This document shows positions 11,465 through 23,077 of a stretch of 64,000 bases of DNA, piece by piece. The first letter of the stretch is position 1. Each line of letters starts with the position of its first letter. A program made the position numbers and the translations under genes. The notes under the pieces were generated by a model. The model saw nothing but the letters and a program-made list of their open reading frames with translations. It made no database searches and was not told the origin of the DNA. This DNA is from Toxorhynchites rutilus septentrionalis. Lineage: Eukaryota; Arthropoda; Insecta; Diptera; Culicidae. The stretch lies in NCBI RefSeq assembly GCF_029784135.1, contig NC_073745.1:111163216-111227215 (forward strand). Direction: 5' to 3'.

Positions 11465-12317
11465 TCCTAAATGCAGAAATTTGTGTTTCATTTCTGTCAT
11501 ACAGTCCCCCCTAGGAGTATCTAACCACTATAGAATCATTTATTGCACCCTAAAAACTCCACGGGCCAAATTTCGTTTCCTTTACATGAATAAGGGTCTG
11601 ATTCTCGAATACACTTCACGGTGGAAACAAAACGACACGCCATTGAACTACGTTTTACGAGTTAGTGAAGTGTCGAAGATAATGATGAATTTTCAGGCAG
11701 AATGAGCACTTTTCAAATAAAAAATCATCAATGAAAATTAACTTCTTCGTATCAAACTGGTGTTTAATGTGAGTGGAAAACTTTGTTTTCTTCATGTGGT
11801 ATAATAATCTCATACAAAAATTTCATCTAAAGATAATTTGATATTATAATGATAAGTTTAGTGGGAAACTAATCTCGTATCCAGATGTCGACACCATACC
11901 GTTGTCATCGCGAATACGTTTCATTCCGTTTGCACCGTGAAGTGTATTCGTAGTGTATTCGAGAATCAGGCCCTAAGTCTCAAGTAATGCAGAAGTTTTT
12001 GTTTCATTTGTATGACAGCTCCCCCTTAGAGAGGGGGTTGGAGTGTCTAACCACCATAGAAACATTTATTGCACCCTAAAAATTTTATGTGCCTAATTTG
12101 GTTTTTTTTTGCTTGATTAATTCTCCAGTAATGCAGAAATTTGTGTTTCATTTGTATGGCAGCCCCCCTTAGAGAGGGGGGACTGGTCTCAATCTATCAT
12201 AAGAACCTTCGCCGGCCCCCTACACACCAATTTTCATGTCGATCGGTTCATTAGTTTCCCAGTCCATACAAATCAGACAGACAGATAGACAGAAATCAAT
12301 TTATATATATTTATAGA
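11465..12317 (-). mobile_element. Helitron-type fragment with 143-bp tandem units
   Basis: Read on the minus strand it begins at 12317 with TCTATAAATATATATAA, a Helitron-like 5' TC end followed by a T, then a TCTGTCTGTCTG tract. It continues into units that contain TGCCATACAAATGAAACAC at about 143-bp spacing (for example 11986 and 12129). The same structure with both ends is present at 52971-55412. The 3' end is missing here and the copy is interrupted by the MITE at 11594-11973. It encodes no Rep/helicase. Confidence 0.6.
11594..11973. mobile_element. Harbinger-type MITE inside the Helitron
   Basis: A 380-bp element whose ends are inverted copies starting GGGTCTGATTCTCGAATACA (left) and GGGCCTGATTCTCGAATACA (right, minus strand). 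TAA flanks both sides (11591-11593 and 11974-11976). It interrupts a 143-bp Helitron unit, so it is younger than that Helitron. There is no coding capacity. Confidence 0.75.
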
Positions 12318-12461
12318 TCAGAAAATAAAAGAAATGTCCCAATCCAAAATTCAGAATAACAATTTCAAAAAATTTAAAATCCTCCTCCAGAATTTCCCGA
12401 CTTTAACCAACTATTAGATTCCACATAGAGACACGCTTGAAATCCAATTCTGGGAACAATA

Positions 12462-12983
12462 ACAGTTCGGCTGAGAAGTTCATAAGGTTGACGTTCAGAT
12501 GACGCCTCTTGCAAAAATATACTTGACTATCACAAAGCACCATCTTTCAATGGATACGTGTCAAAATTTGACAGCAACCGGTCGATTGGTTCGTGAGATT
12601 GAGAGTGAAGCAACTTTTCTTATTGTAAAAAAAATGGAAAAATCACAAATCAATGAAAACAATGGTAAAATTGCATGAATTGGGTTTCGAATTGCTTCCG
12701 CATCCACTGTATTTTCCAGATCTGGTCCCCAGCGACTATTTCCTGTTCGCAGACCTGGAGAGAATGATCGCTGGCAAGAAATTTTAGACCGATGATGAAG
12801 TGATTACCGAAACTGAGTCCTTGGGGAAAAACCGAGTACTATAAAAATGGTATCGAAAAGTTGCAAGATCGCTTTAATCGCTGTATCGCCCTCGATGGCG
12901 ATTATGTTGAATAATAGAATTGAATTTTGCAAAAAAAAAAATGGTTTTACTGTGTTGCTTTATAAACTCTTCAGCCGAACTGT
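12462..12983 (+). mobile_element. Internally deleted mariner with both ends
   Basis: The inverted ends start ACAGTTCGGCTGA and are flanked by TA (12460-12461 and 12984-12985). At 522 bp it is less than half of a full mariner (about 1.3 kb). From about 12660 it encodes the C-terminal third of a mariner transposase: KLHELGFELLPHPLYFPDL, then VPSDYFLFADLERMIAGKK with the third catalytic D in PSDYFLF, then TDDEVITETES after a stop, and a final CIALDGDYVE-like block out of frame. The N-terminal HTH and the first two catalytic aspartates are deleted. Confidence 0.8.
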
Positions 12984-12985
12984 TA

Positions 12986-14820
12986 TATGTATTCTTCAAT
13001 TTATACCGTCTTTATTGCCATCGCAAAAGATAGAACGCAGATGCTTCGATAAGAAATATTCGTACTGTAATCGATGCGAAATGTACTTGCTGTTGATACC
13101 AATGCTCCAAGGGGGTGACCGATTTGGATGGGCGTCACGTCGGCGCTCCAACAATGGAATCGATCTACATAAAAACAATCGCTCGGCTCGCGTACTACAG
13201 CCCGGTTGTCCCAGATCACGCCTGAACGAAACGGTTCACCTCAAAATGAATCACTTTACAATTTGTAAATGGATTCTGGCATGGTCAGAACACAATTGCG
13301 CCCGGTAATCGCTCGAGTCAAATTTATACCTAGACCATAAAACATTGATTCACCACTGGCACGTGAGCTAATTGAACGTGTGCGGAATTTATTCCGATTT
13401 GTGTTCGTTATTTTATTATATAGTTTTTGTTATTGTTTCGCTTACGCTATAGCCAGCCATGTTTAAATATCACATTCATTCGTAATCCACCCCCTATGGA
13501 TACGCCCTGGAACTGCGCCAACTAGAACTTGGAATAAACCCTCGAGCGGCCATTTGGAAACGCTTTCACGTTTGTCAGTTTTCTTCAAAAAATATATCGC
13601 GATGGAATTGATAATCGATGTCCATCACCTTGCGCGCAGGGGGCAACTAAACGACTCCAGCAGACTTCTCGCTTCCACCGAACCAGAACGATACGGCAGC
13701 AAGAAGCCACGAAAGAGAGCGAGCAGGAAGAAATGTTGAATGAAGGAACAACAGAAAATATAAATAAAACATAAATTTTAAGTAGCGATTGAAGTAGCCA
13801 CTGGGGATCATGCGCGCGCATCCAAGTGGTTCAAAACACCCACGCTTCTCTTGCGTTGTGTTTTGTGTTGTTGTTGTTGTTCGTGAAGAGGGGTTGGAAC
13901 CCTTGAACCCATTCACGTCGGAAAATTGTTGCCATGTTAATGTTCTGACTCTCCAGGGTTACATTAGTAAATCATATTCCTCTGCTGGTCATCTGGCAAC
14001 ACCTTTCAGTGGTACAAAACGGTAGCAGTCTGACTCTGTCCCTTAGCAGCTTCTGCTCATCTAGATCGTCGCCTTCACACCAGCTAGCTCTCTTGGCTTG
14101 ATTTAAATAATTTTAATCTATAATATAAATATGCGCACCATTCAAAAGTAGTTGCCGGGAGAGCGCATGCATATCGGGCAGGTCGAAGCGACCAAACAAA
14201 GCGTAGTAAAACCCATTCGATACCCACAGCGAGGGAGGAAATCGAAGTTAGGACCCGAGTGGAATAACTAATTCCGCCGTTGAGGTCTTGCTTCGCCTTC
14301 TGCCAAGCGCTGATAATAGCATAAGGAGTACGCATAGCCACGGACAGACAATGGAATGACTTGGACTTCCGAGTGATATGAGCTTTCATTATTACTATTA
14401 ATTCAATTTACACCGGTGAACATGACCGATGGTGACCGGCCAAACCGACTAGAATGTGTTATACGTTTGCGGTGATTTCTGTCGTTTACTGCCGTCTTGG
14501 CCGGATTGTCGCATGTTTTATGAGCGTAACATGCATACAGTATTGTAAAATATGATTATTAATAACCGAATCCGTTACAGGTCGTGCATCGGCTAGTGGC
14601 GAGTATTGCATTTAAACGACGATTTGTTTACACAGACCCAAAGACTAGAACAACAAACAATCGTGTAATGAAGGGAAATCACATGCAATTACGAGAATCC
14701 CTTGGTGAGGCGTGGGAACAATTTCGGTGAACAACAGGAATTCGACCTCCGACATATGTAGTGTTGGAGATCATCGACTCCTTCAAAAATGATGATTGGG
14801 AGCTATGTCATAAAATATGG
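12986..14820. other. Unique DNA, no gene recognised
   Basis: Moderately GC sequence with no match to other parts of the window. A short TGTTG repeat lies at about 13864-13882. The longest frame (12847-13308, 153 codons) starts inside the dead mariner and has no recognisable domain. I see no splice-supported exon. Confidence 0.4.
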
Positions 14821-15400
14821 GAATTGCTTTTTTATTTTTTATTTTTTTTATTTGATACATTTGAATCATGTTGCATTTCGCATTGTCCATACTAGAAAAC
14901 AAAAACATCATCGATGCATGAAATACTTATGTATATTTTTTATCCTAGAGGATTAAAAAATAGTTGTTTGAATAAAACATTATTTACAGAAGGGGTTTCC
15001 GTAACTGCAATAGGGTTTGAAACTGAGAAAAACCTTTAAATAAAGAATGGTACGGATAAAAATATGTAATGCCATTCATGATCAAAATAAAATAAGTTAA
15101 AAAAAATAAGTTAAACGTTTTCATTGTGTTTAACCATAATAATAGCACAGATAATGTTCTATAAGTTAAAAAAATTATTAGGCAAGTAGCAGTGAGCAGG
15201 TATCACACCCCTTGCTTCATTAATCTAGGGCAGTGATGAGACTAAATTAAAATGATAAGTGCTAACTACTACATGCCTAAATATTTAATTTGTTTTAGTT
15301 TTTAGTACATTATCTATATCATTATCGGTTTAGCATGGAATAGCTGTAAATATATTTTTTTTAAATGGTGCGAAAATTATAATTAAACAATTATGGTTTG
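14821..15400. other. AT-rich spacer
   Basis: Low-complexity AT-rich sequence with scattered A and T runs. Nothing was recognised. Confidence 0.4.
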
Positions 15401-15676
15401 GTGCAAAAAGCGCGTGAAGTCCTCTTTTGGCCGAATTAGATTTGATCTTGTCACTTTGATACCCATATGCGAGAGTTGCATGAGAAAAAATAATTGCCAA
15501 TTTTGTGACAGTGGACATCTTGGATTTGGGTTGGTCACGATCTGCTGTGTTCTGCTACTTTCATTTATTACCCATATTCATGGGGTTTTGCAAAAATATG
15601 TAGTCCGCTATTTTGTTGGATTTTCAAGATAATTGAATACGCAGTTTTATAATGACAGCAGTTATAAAGGTGTGTT

Positions 15677-15926
15677 AGTATGAATGTGAAAGTGAGTGTG
15701 AGTGTGAGTGTGAGTGTGAACATTGTTACAATCTCCTTACATCCCATCCTTTTCCTAAGGAAAATGTGTCACCCTTCTAGACTCGAGTCGACCGTGAGTA
15801 ATAGGTTTCCTATTTTATTAACCGTAGAATTACGAAAACATGTTAATAGTAAAAATATAGTTAAGAGTTTGGCTTCTTTAAAACCTATGTATCTGAACCT
15901 GTAAAAATAAACGAATTAACAAAAAA
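15677..15926 (+). mobile_element. Truncated non-LTR 3' end with 11-bp duplication
   Basis: It is flanked by AAAGGTGTGTT at 15666-15676 and 15927-15937, interrupting family R. The insert starts with a GTGAGT microsatellite, then shares CCTTTTCCT and TGTCACCCTTCT with 35060-35130, followed by the common CTCGAG hairpin 3' UTR and an A-rich tail. It is a 5'-truncated retrotransposon copy without coding sequence. Confidence 0.75.
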
Positions 15927-15981
15927 AAAGGTGTGTTCCAAATTTTAGATCCATCTGTCAAGGGTATCAAATTTTTATTAA

Positions 15982-16667
15982 GGGGGACCCCGGTTTGGAA
16001 GGTCGAAAAAAATCGATTTTTTATTTCAGTATTTTTGGGAAAAGTTGTCCTAAAATATTTGTTTCGTGTTTTGTTTCTTTGGAAAGTTACAGTCAAAAGT
16101 ATGAGGTCGTCTCAAGGGATATAGTATTGCTGCACGAATTTTATAAACGTGTTTTCCTCGAATGCATGGTTTTTCAGCTAGTGGTATCGATATCTCAGGA
16201 TCTATTCGACCGATTTGGCTGATTTTTTTGTTGTTGTCAGCATGCAAAAACGAATTATCTAAAGCGTTACACAGCTGTTTTTTGATATTTCATTTATTTG
16301 ATTTATTTCGTTTATTCATATTTTATGAGCTTCTAAACAGCGATTTTTCATAAAAAAATACTCATTTTTATCAAAAATGGCCGCAATTTTGGCAATTTTC
16401 CTTCAAGACGTTCATTCAATTCGTTATGCGACACCTCGTTGCTCCAGAACCGATAGTACCACCAAGGTACCGATTTTCAGACAGCATCGATGCATCCAGT
16501 TCTCAGCAGCGTGAAAATCATTATTAGTGCACTCAAAAAATGGAAAATACATCTTCAAATATACCTCAAACAATAACCAAATACCCGAACACTTAACTTT
16601 ATTCCAAGCATCCGAAAAAAAATCACGAAAAATCATTATTTTTCAACTTTCTAGACAGGGGTCCCCT
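15982..16667. mobile_element. TTAA-flanked MITE (piggyBac-like)
   Basis: A 686-bp element flanked by TTAA (15978-15981 and 16668-16671). Its inverted ends are GGGGGACCCC and AGGGGACCCC (the latter read on the minus strand), and similarity runs on past GAAAAA. The unfilled family R paralogue at about 21570-21600 has TATTAATGTG with a single TTAA, which confirms the target and the duplication. No transposase is encoded. Confidence 0.75.
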
Positions 16668-16925
16668 TTAATGTGATACAACCCATATTGATGGGGTTTT
16701 GAGAAAATATGTAATCTGTTATTTTGTAGCGGCCGCCATCTTGGATTTTCAAGATCATGGAATACACAGTTTTATAATGACTGCAGAGATAAAGCTGTGT
16801 TCCAAATTTCAGATCAGTCGGCCAACGGGAAGGGGGTTAGATTTGTATTAAGGTGGGACAGCACTACAGACAAAGTTCCCTCATACAAACGGGTGAACCT
16901 AAATAAAACCGTTTAAAAATCGTTC

Positions 16926-17587
16926 TAATTTTCGGTCTGTTATAATATCAGTAAAAAAAACTTTTTCGAAAAACAATATATTGATTTGCAAGAAACTGCA
17001 TTTCAATTTCGGGAAACCTGAGTTTGCCGTGGTACAAAAATAATGTAACGCTAAAAATTCAGATTTTCGACTCTTCCCCTACGCAATTTGGAACTCCTAA
17101 AACAATTCCTATCTCTAATACACAGTAAGTAACGTAACATCGACCCATACCCCTCCTACTTGCGTTACGTAATCTGTGTACGACGCCTTTCTAAAAAAAA
17201 AAAAAAAAAAAAACTCGAGGTTCTCCTTAACATGTCGATATTTGCCCGCGCCCCTGGCGCTGTCGGGAAACGTGAAACGGAGTCCATACTCAACTGCATA
17301 TTCCAACATGCTGCGGCACAATACAATAACTTCGGAGCGTAAACGTCAACGAAATAATCTGTATTTCGTATCAATCAGCTATTAATAAAACATAACATAT
17401 TGAATTTATAACTCTTTTTGAGTTATAAATTCAAAAATTCAAAATTGATCTGAAATTTGGAACACATCTTATCTCTGTTCTACTTAACATGTCCGTATTA
17501 CCCCCACTTCCGTATATATGTATGAAAGCTTTTTTGGTGAGAGTAAAAAGAGTAATTCCAAATGAAATCGACAAATGACAAAACATT
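16926..17587. other. Mixed repeat-derived spacer
   Basis: Contains a GTAACGTAACATCG and GCGTTACGTAATCTGTG pair (about 17128-17180), a 20-base A run at 17193-17212, and an inverted scrap of family R at 17435-17480. The frames spanning the A run are artefacts of the homopolymer. Confidence 0.4.
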
Positions 17588-18462
17588 AGTATTTTTGATT
17601 CGAATGAACGTATGTATTCCGTTTGGGTTGGAGGAAATATGAGTTTTCCACAGCAATTGGGAATTTTTTGACTCAAGCGTAACTTTTGAAAAGGGCGTAT
17701 CGATTTGAGTAAGAGAAATTTTTGATAATTTATATCTCAAAAACTATGAGTCGTACCGAAATAGTGTGTTAGAAAGAGTTATAGAGTATTGTTGGATTAA
17801 TTTGAAAAAAATATACACTGAGAGGAAAAAATAGTACTCTTTTTTTATTTACAAAATAAAATTTTAATTTGCGATATCAAAAAATATGTATTTTTTTCAT
17901 TTGTTTTCATATACAAAATAAGTCATGTAGAAAATTTTAAAAATGGGCCCAAGATGATAAAACTATTTTTGACAAAATTTGTGGAACATCGAATTTTTTG
18001 GAATTTTCGAAACTTCGAATTTTTGTATGTTAGCAATCATTCTTAGCCACAAATTATGAATTCTGATGTGATTTAAAATAAAAAAGGTTATTATCAATAT
18101 CCTTCTAAATGCAACCATTCTCGAGATATTTAAAAAAATATTTCTAAAAAATTTAAAAAATACATATTTTTTGATATCGCAAATTAAAATTTTATTTTGT
18201 AAATAAAAAAAGAGTACTAATTTTTCTTCTCAGTGTATATTTTTTTCAAATTAAGCCAACAATACTCTATAACTCTTTCTAAGACACTATTTCGGTACGA
18301 CTCATAGTTTTTGAGATATAAATTATCAAAGATTTCTCTTACTCAAATCGATACGCCCTTTTCAAAAGTTACGCTTGAGTCAAAAAATTCCCAATTGCTG
18401 TGAAAAACTCATATTTCCTCCAACCAAAACGGAATACACACTTCCATTGGAATCAAAAATAC
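17588..18462. repeat. Long inverted repeat, 310-bp arms
   Basis: The left arm (17588-17897) and right arm (about 18154-18462) are inverted copies with few mismatches, separated by about 256 bp. Landmarks are GACTCAAGCGTAACTTTTGA with its reverse near 18362-18382, and GAGTCGTACCGAAATAGTGT with its reverse near 18285-18305. Transcription of either strand would give a long hairpin. The short frames encoding the same N-terminus on opposite strands are a by-product of the symmetry. Most likely it is a MITE. The outer ends lack a convincing target duplication. Confidence 0.75.
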
Positions 18463-19279
18463 AAGTTTTTAAAATCTGTATTTTTAGGACGATTTCATTT
18501 GGAATTGCTGAAAAGGAGAACGTAATAAATTTTGAGCCGTGCATATTTGCAAAGCAAAGACTAAATCAACTCTTCCGCCCCGGGTGCGAAAGCTTCATTC
18601 GACGCCACTGTGTACAAATCTTCTGGAGTGATAAATTAATAACACGTGGAGTTGGTAAAAAAGACGAGGCAGAGATTTTATTTCGATGATTGCAGCCTCA
18701 AGGCTACTGCAATATTGAATCTCAGAAACATTCCCAATCTAATAAGCTTCAATAAGTATTGGAAGCGTTTTCAGGTTTCTATGATGGGAAATGAATACCG
18801 TGCCTAAATATGAAATTGCCCCGTAAAGAAATCTCTGTTGGACAAAAATTGGTTGTCTGAAAAAAAAACGACAGTTCATTTGCATTTTAATATTCTTGCT
18901 ATGCATTAATGCTCGGCAACTGTAGAGTGCTGAGATTTTTTTACATAACATATCCAACAATCAAAGAGCCTTTTTTTCGTTTTGGGGTTTTGATTTTTCG
19001 TAGTTAATCGATGGTCCGCACAATAATGTTTTCTCTATTTATCCAAAGTTTACCTTTTTTTAAATTCATTACTTTTGAACTACTGCACCGGTTTATAAGA
19101 TCTACATATTAAATTGAAGTCAATGAGCAATTCTTCAAAAAAAAGTTTGAAAAATTGGATTTTTGTCACATAGACCTAGTATAGTCGCAACGGAGTACTG
19201 AACGAAGACTTAAAACATGTTAAATCTGAAAAATGATAACTCAGAAATGGAAAAAAAACACCTCTATGATTTTTGGATA
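18463..19279. other. Unclassified spacer
   Basis: No repeat partner in the window and no coding frame recognised. Confidence 0.4.
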
Positions 19280-19387
19280 TACAGGTCGGACTCGATTATC
19301 CGGAGTATTGATTTTTTTTTCACTACGGATAATCGAGTCAAAAAAAAAACAATTTTCTCTGGGTAAACATTATATAATTATGATTTG

Positions 19388-19915
19388 CACTTATTTGTTA
19401 AACGGTTTTATCTAGGTTGACCCGTTTGTGTGTCTGTGACTTTGTAACTTTGTAACTTTGTCTGTAGCGATGTACCACATTAATAGAAACTTAACACATC
19501 TTTTCCTCTGGTGTCATTATAAAACTGCGTGTTCTGTGATATTAAAAATCCAAGATGACGGCCGCTATAAAATGGCGGATTATGTACATATTTTCTCAAA
19601 ATCCCATCAATATGGATTTTCCCAAAACCCCATCAATATGGGTATCGAATGAAAGGACTTGACCAGTAGAACACAATTATTTACGGAAAATGTAAATCAA
19701 AGATGGCGACCGCTACAAAATGGCAGATTATATATTTTTCAGAACCGCTTCAATGTGGGAATCAAATGAAAGGGATTGACTAGTAGAATACAGTTATTTA
19801 TGAAAAATTCAAATCCTAATCTGCTGCCACCACAAAATGGCGCCATATATATTTTTTTTTCAAAACCTCATCAATATGGCTTTCAAAAGAAAGTTCTCGA
19901 CTAGTAGAACTAGTT
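19388..19915 (-). repeat. Family R, copy 2 (inverted)
   Basis: Begins with the reverse of the AAATAAAACCGTTTAA / CTACAGACAAAG terminus, then carries at least three degenerate units of about 120-145 bp, each containing an AAGATGGCGACCGCTACAAAA-type block (19550, 19697, 19815) and a GACTAGTAGAACACAG-type block. There is no reading frame of interest. Confidence 0.5.
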
Positions 19916-20039
19916 GATTAAACAACTAACTGTGGATAATAGAAATCCAACGTTTATTTCTTACCTAATTTTCTTCGGAATATTTTGATGATGTACTGTA
20001 TTCTATTAGTCAAATCAATATTGAGCAAAAAATACATAG

Positions 20040-21900
20040 TCAAAAATTTTGTGGCGGTACCTTTTCGAATTTATGTTGTTCATAGTGTAGTGTATTCTCC
20101 AAGTCAAGCAATTCATATATTTTTTAGCGGCGGCCAAATTGAATTGTTCAAGATCATTCAATAGGCAGTTTTATTATGACAGTAGAACTAAAGGTATGTT
20201 CCAAAGGGCCTGGCCGGGTAAGGAAGTAAAAAGTACCTCCAAACTAAATCACCACCTGTATGGCAAATATTGTATAGGATATTAAATATGAAATTTTGGC
20301 GGTTTATTTGAGCTCCTATGTGGTTTAACATAGGATCTATAGTGAAAAACGTACTTTTTCGATTATTTCACGCCATTCTCAATAGCTTTGAGACAAAAAT
20401 ATGAAAAAATACTGAAAGTACATGTTACTAAGGTATATCGAAAAATATCTTCGAACTATTTTTTGATCAAAAAAACCAACAATAAAGAAAATTTAAATAC
20501 GCAGTACAGAAAAATTTTATATATTTTCTGGCAATTCGAAATTTTGAAATAATATAACTTTGAGACCAACTTTTGCTTTAATTTGTATTTAATTGCGTTC
20601 GTATGTGTCTTTTTCTACATTCGGTGTAATTTTTCTTGAATTTTTAAGAGTATTGCGAGACACAAAAATATTTTTCTTCATCGCCTGCATTATTATTTTT
20701 ATTTTCTTGAAATCGATTATTCCACTGTATTCGTGGTTTTCAATTGTAAGATTAAAATAAAAAAAAAATAATTCGGATTTTTTAAAGTGTTCTTCTCATC
20801 CTCCTATCAATTTTGTAAACCATCTTAATCCAATGTAAAGATAATTTCATATATTTTTAAAAAATCTTTGTACATCGCAATGCTCTAAATATACCGACAA
20901 AATATAGACAAATGAAAAACAAAATTTAAAAAAAATAATAAAGCAGTAATGGGTCTCTAAATTCAAATTAAATTAAAAATGCCCAAAGGCAAAAAAACAT
21001 TTTTTTTGCGCAATTCTCTTAAAAATTGAAGAAAAAATTAAGCTACATGTGTAAAAAACAACACATACGAACGCATTTAAATAAAAATTATAGTTAAATT
21101 GGGTCTCAAAGTAATACTTTTTTCCAAATTTGGAAATGCCTGAAAATATATATATATTTTTTTTGTACCGCGAAAAACACTTTTTTTTTTAAATTTCAAT
21201 ATTTTTTCTAAATTACCTCCACATGGATGGCGAATTCGACGCTTTTGCGCAAATATTATGGGTGGACAAGTTCTTTAGTTTTTTGCCCATCCAAAAGATA
21301 ATATGATAGAAAACACTTCAGGCTATATGAATCAGCATCAACATTAAATAAAAATAATTCCAAGATCAAGAGCTCGCCAAAGCTTAACGTTGCCAACTTG
21401 CCTTCCTCTCCCTTACTTAAATTTTTGATGATTTTTTTAAATTTTTTCTCAAAAATATTTTCTCATATCCTTTACAATATTTGCCATACAGCTAGTGATT
21501 TTTTTTGGGGACACTTTTTACTCCCTTACCCGGCCAAGCCCTTTCAGATCAATCAGTCAACAGGAACGAGGTCAACTTTCTATTAATGTGAAACAACCCT
21601 ACAAAGACTTAAACATACATACAAACAGGACAGGCTGGATGGAACCATTGAAAAGTAATTGTTTATTTGGGAACTGCGGTCATCTTGGAATTGGATTTTT
21701 CATGATCTACTGTGTTCTACCAGTCGAGCACTTTCATTTGATACCCATATTGATGGGGTTCTGAGAAAATGTGTAATACGCCATCTTGTATTTGCATTTT
21801 TCATAAATAACTGTATTCTACTAGTCAAGCCCTTTCATTTGTTACCCATATTAGCTATTCAATATGGAATTATTATACAAATTGTTCGAAATTTCCGAAA
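20040..21900 (+). repeat. Family R, copy 3
   Basis: Plus-strand copy interrupted by the AT-rich element at 20206-21541. After the interruption it resumes with TTTCAGATCAATCAGTCAAC and runs through the CATCTTGGAATTGG and ACCCATATTGATGGGGTTCT blocks. It supplies the unfilled TTAA site used to validate the MITE at 15982-16667. Confidence 0.5.
20206..21541. mobile_element. Spy-like MITE inserted between AAA and TTT
   Basis: The ends are inverted repeats of about 70 bp, starting GGGCCTGGCCGGGTAAGGAA (left) and GGGCTTGGCCGGGTAAGGGA (right, minus strand). Both continue inward to a shared TGTATGGCAAATATTGTA. The left flank ends TTCCAAA and the right flank begins TTTCAGATC. The unfilled family R paralogue at 16800-16814 reads TCCAAATTTCAGATC, so the element sits precisely between AAA and TTT with no target duplication. 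This is the published signature of Spy transposons (related to ISL2EU and PIF/Harbinger). The 1336-bp interior is AT-rich with no transposase. Confidence 0.7.
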
Positions 21901-22092
21901 ATCAAAAATTAAATACTCCGGATAATCGAGTCTAAAATTCCGGATAATCGAATCAAAAGAAAAAATCAAGAATCAAAAGAAAAATTCAAGAAAAAATATT
22001 TCAAAAAAATATGACAACTCTATCTTTAACCGAGTAAACTCTTAAAAAACAAATACAATCATGAATGTTGTTTTCGTTTTCGTGTTGTTTTC

Positions 22093-22285
22093 GGGGGATT
22101 TTTCTCAGAGAAATTTCCTTCGACTTGCACTGTGGTCACGCGTATTCTAGAGCTTGCCCCTCGGAATACATTCAAGGCGTGTTATTTGGCTTAAGAAATC
22201 TCAAATAAGTATTAATAAATGACGCTAGTTAATGCATACGTTGGGACGGCAAAAATTCCACAGGGAACGTTAACGCCATTCAAGA
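22093..22285 (+). mobile_element. 5'-truncated tRNA-derived SINE
   Basis: Matches the body of the full copy at 34289-34564 from GGGGGATTTTT through CGTATTCTAGAGCTTGCC and AATACATTCAAGGCGTG to TTCCACAGGGAACGTTAACG. The tRNA-like head with the polymerase III boxes is missing, so this copy should be transcriptionally dead. Confidence 0.7.
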
Positions 22286-23077
22286 ATGTACCGGCGTCTT
22301 CGACACTGGTTTGAAATGGTTAGAATGGCTATCGCCCAACGCGGATCTTTCTGTGTATTACTCCCTCGAGCCTGACCGACTCGAATGCTTTTATTATGTT
22401 ATGTTATGTTTATAATTTTTGGTTTCCTATTTGTTAATACAAAATTTGGCGCGCTAGATTCATACAACAAATCAACAACAGGGCAGTTCACTAGAATCAC
22501 GACTATTACTCTACCGTACCTATAATAACCAATCAATTTTCCCCTTAGCTTTGAAATATTTGGTTGGGGAAAATGTAAACATTTTCTTGGTGGAATGCAT
22601 CGATTTGTCTTTATTCTCGATCCGTGAGCAGTTTTCCCTACGGAATTTTCCAGATTTATTGACCAAAACAAATAAGACAACACCAATACCTACACACTAA
22701 AATAAAAATTGAAACATTGTTGTTTACAATGACACAAACAGCAAAATCATCACCTGGTCTTATAGAAGTTGGGCAGAATGCATTACATTTTTGCTTGGAA
22801 TAAGCCATATTTGAAACATAAAAAACAGTATATAATCGAGTCTGCATATAATCCAGTACGACCTGCATTGAATTTTCATGAATTTTTCATAAATTCATAT
22901 CTCTATTTTGGTGTGTTTGCCATGGCATCACTGTATGTTAAACTTTGTTCAATTGGAAGGATTTTCCAATAAAAATATACAAAAAAGTTTGAAGGAAGAG
23001 TGTTTTGAGATCTAAATGTTTTAATATAAAATTTAATTTTTTGAGTGAGATAGAACATTTCAAATGTTATTTTGTTA
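22286..23077. other. Unclassified AT-rich spacer
   Basis: No coding frame recognised. The right part (22824-22865) holds the putative pogo-like terminus. Confidence 0.4.

Larger units (their letters stand above)
15430..16925 (+). repeat. Interspersed repeat family R, copy 1
   Basis: Family R is defined by recurring blocks: CATCTTGGAT, CTGTGTTCTACTAGTC-like sequence, ACCCATATTGATGGGGTTTT, TTTATAATGACAGCAG, TGTTCCAAATTTCAGATC, and a terminal CTACAGACAAAGTTCC followed by AAATAAAACCGTTTAA. The same blocks occur at 19388-19910 (minus) and about 20040-21900 (plus). It has no coding frame and its class is unknown to me. This copy carries two younger insertions (15677-15926 and 15982-16667). Confidence 0.55.
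19282..22865. mobile_element. Pogo/Tigger-like composite element
   Basis: The left end starts CAGGTCGGACTCGATTAT after a TA (19280-19281). The right end on the minus strand reads CAGGTCGTACTGGATTAT, followed outward by CA instead of TA. Subterminal CGGATAATCGAGTC motifs occur at 19326-19339 (inverted) and about 21915-21950. The interior is filled with family R sequence, a SINE piece and the element at 20206-21541; no transposase was recognised. The right end is diverged, so whether both ends belong to one insertion is uncertain. Confidence 0.45.

Noticed and set aside
12847..13308. 153-codon plus-strand frame
   Set aside because: It begins inside the deleted mariner in the wrong phase and runs out through its terminal repeat, so it is a by-product of the transposon.
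17160..17385. Four short frames with runs of Lys or Phe
   Set aside because: They are translations of a single 20-base A run at 17193-17212 in different phases.
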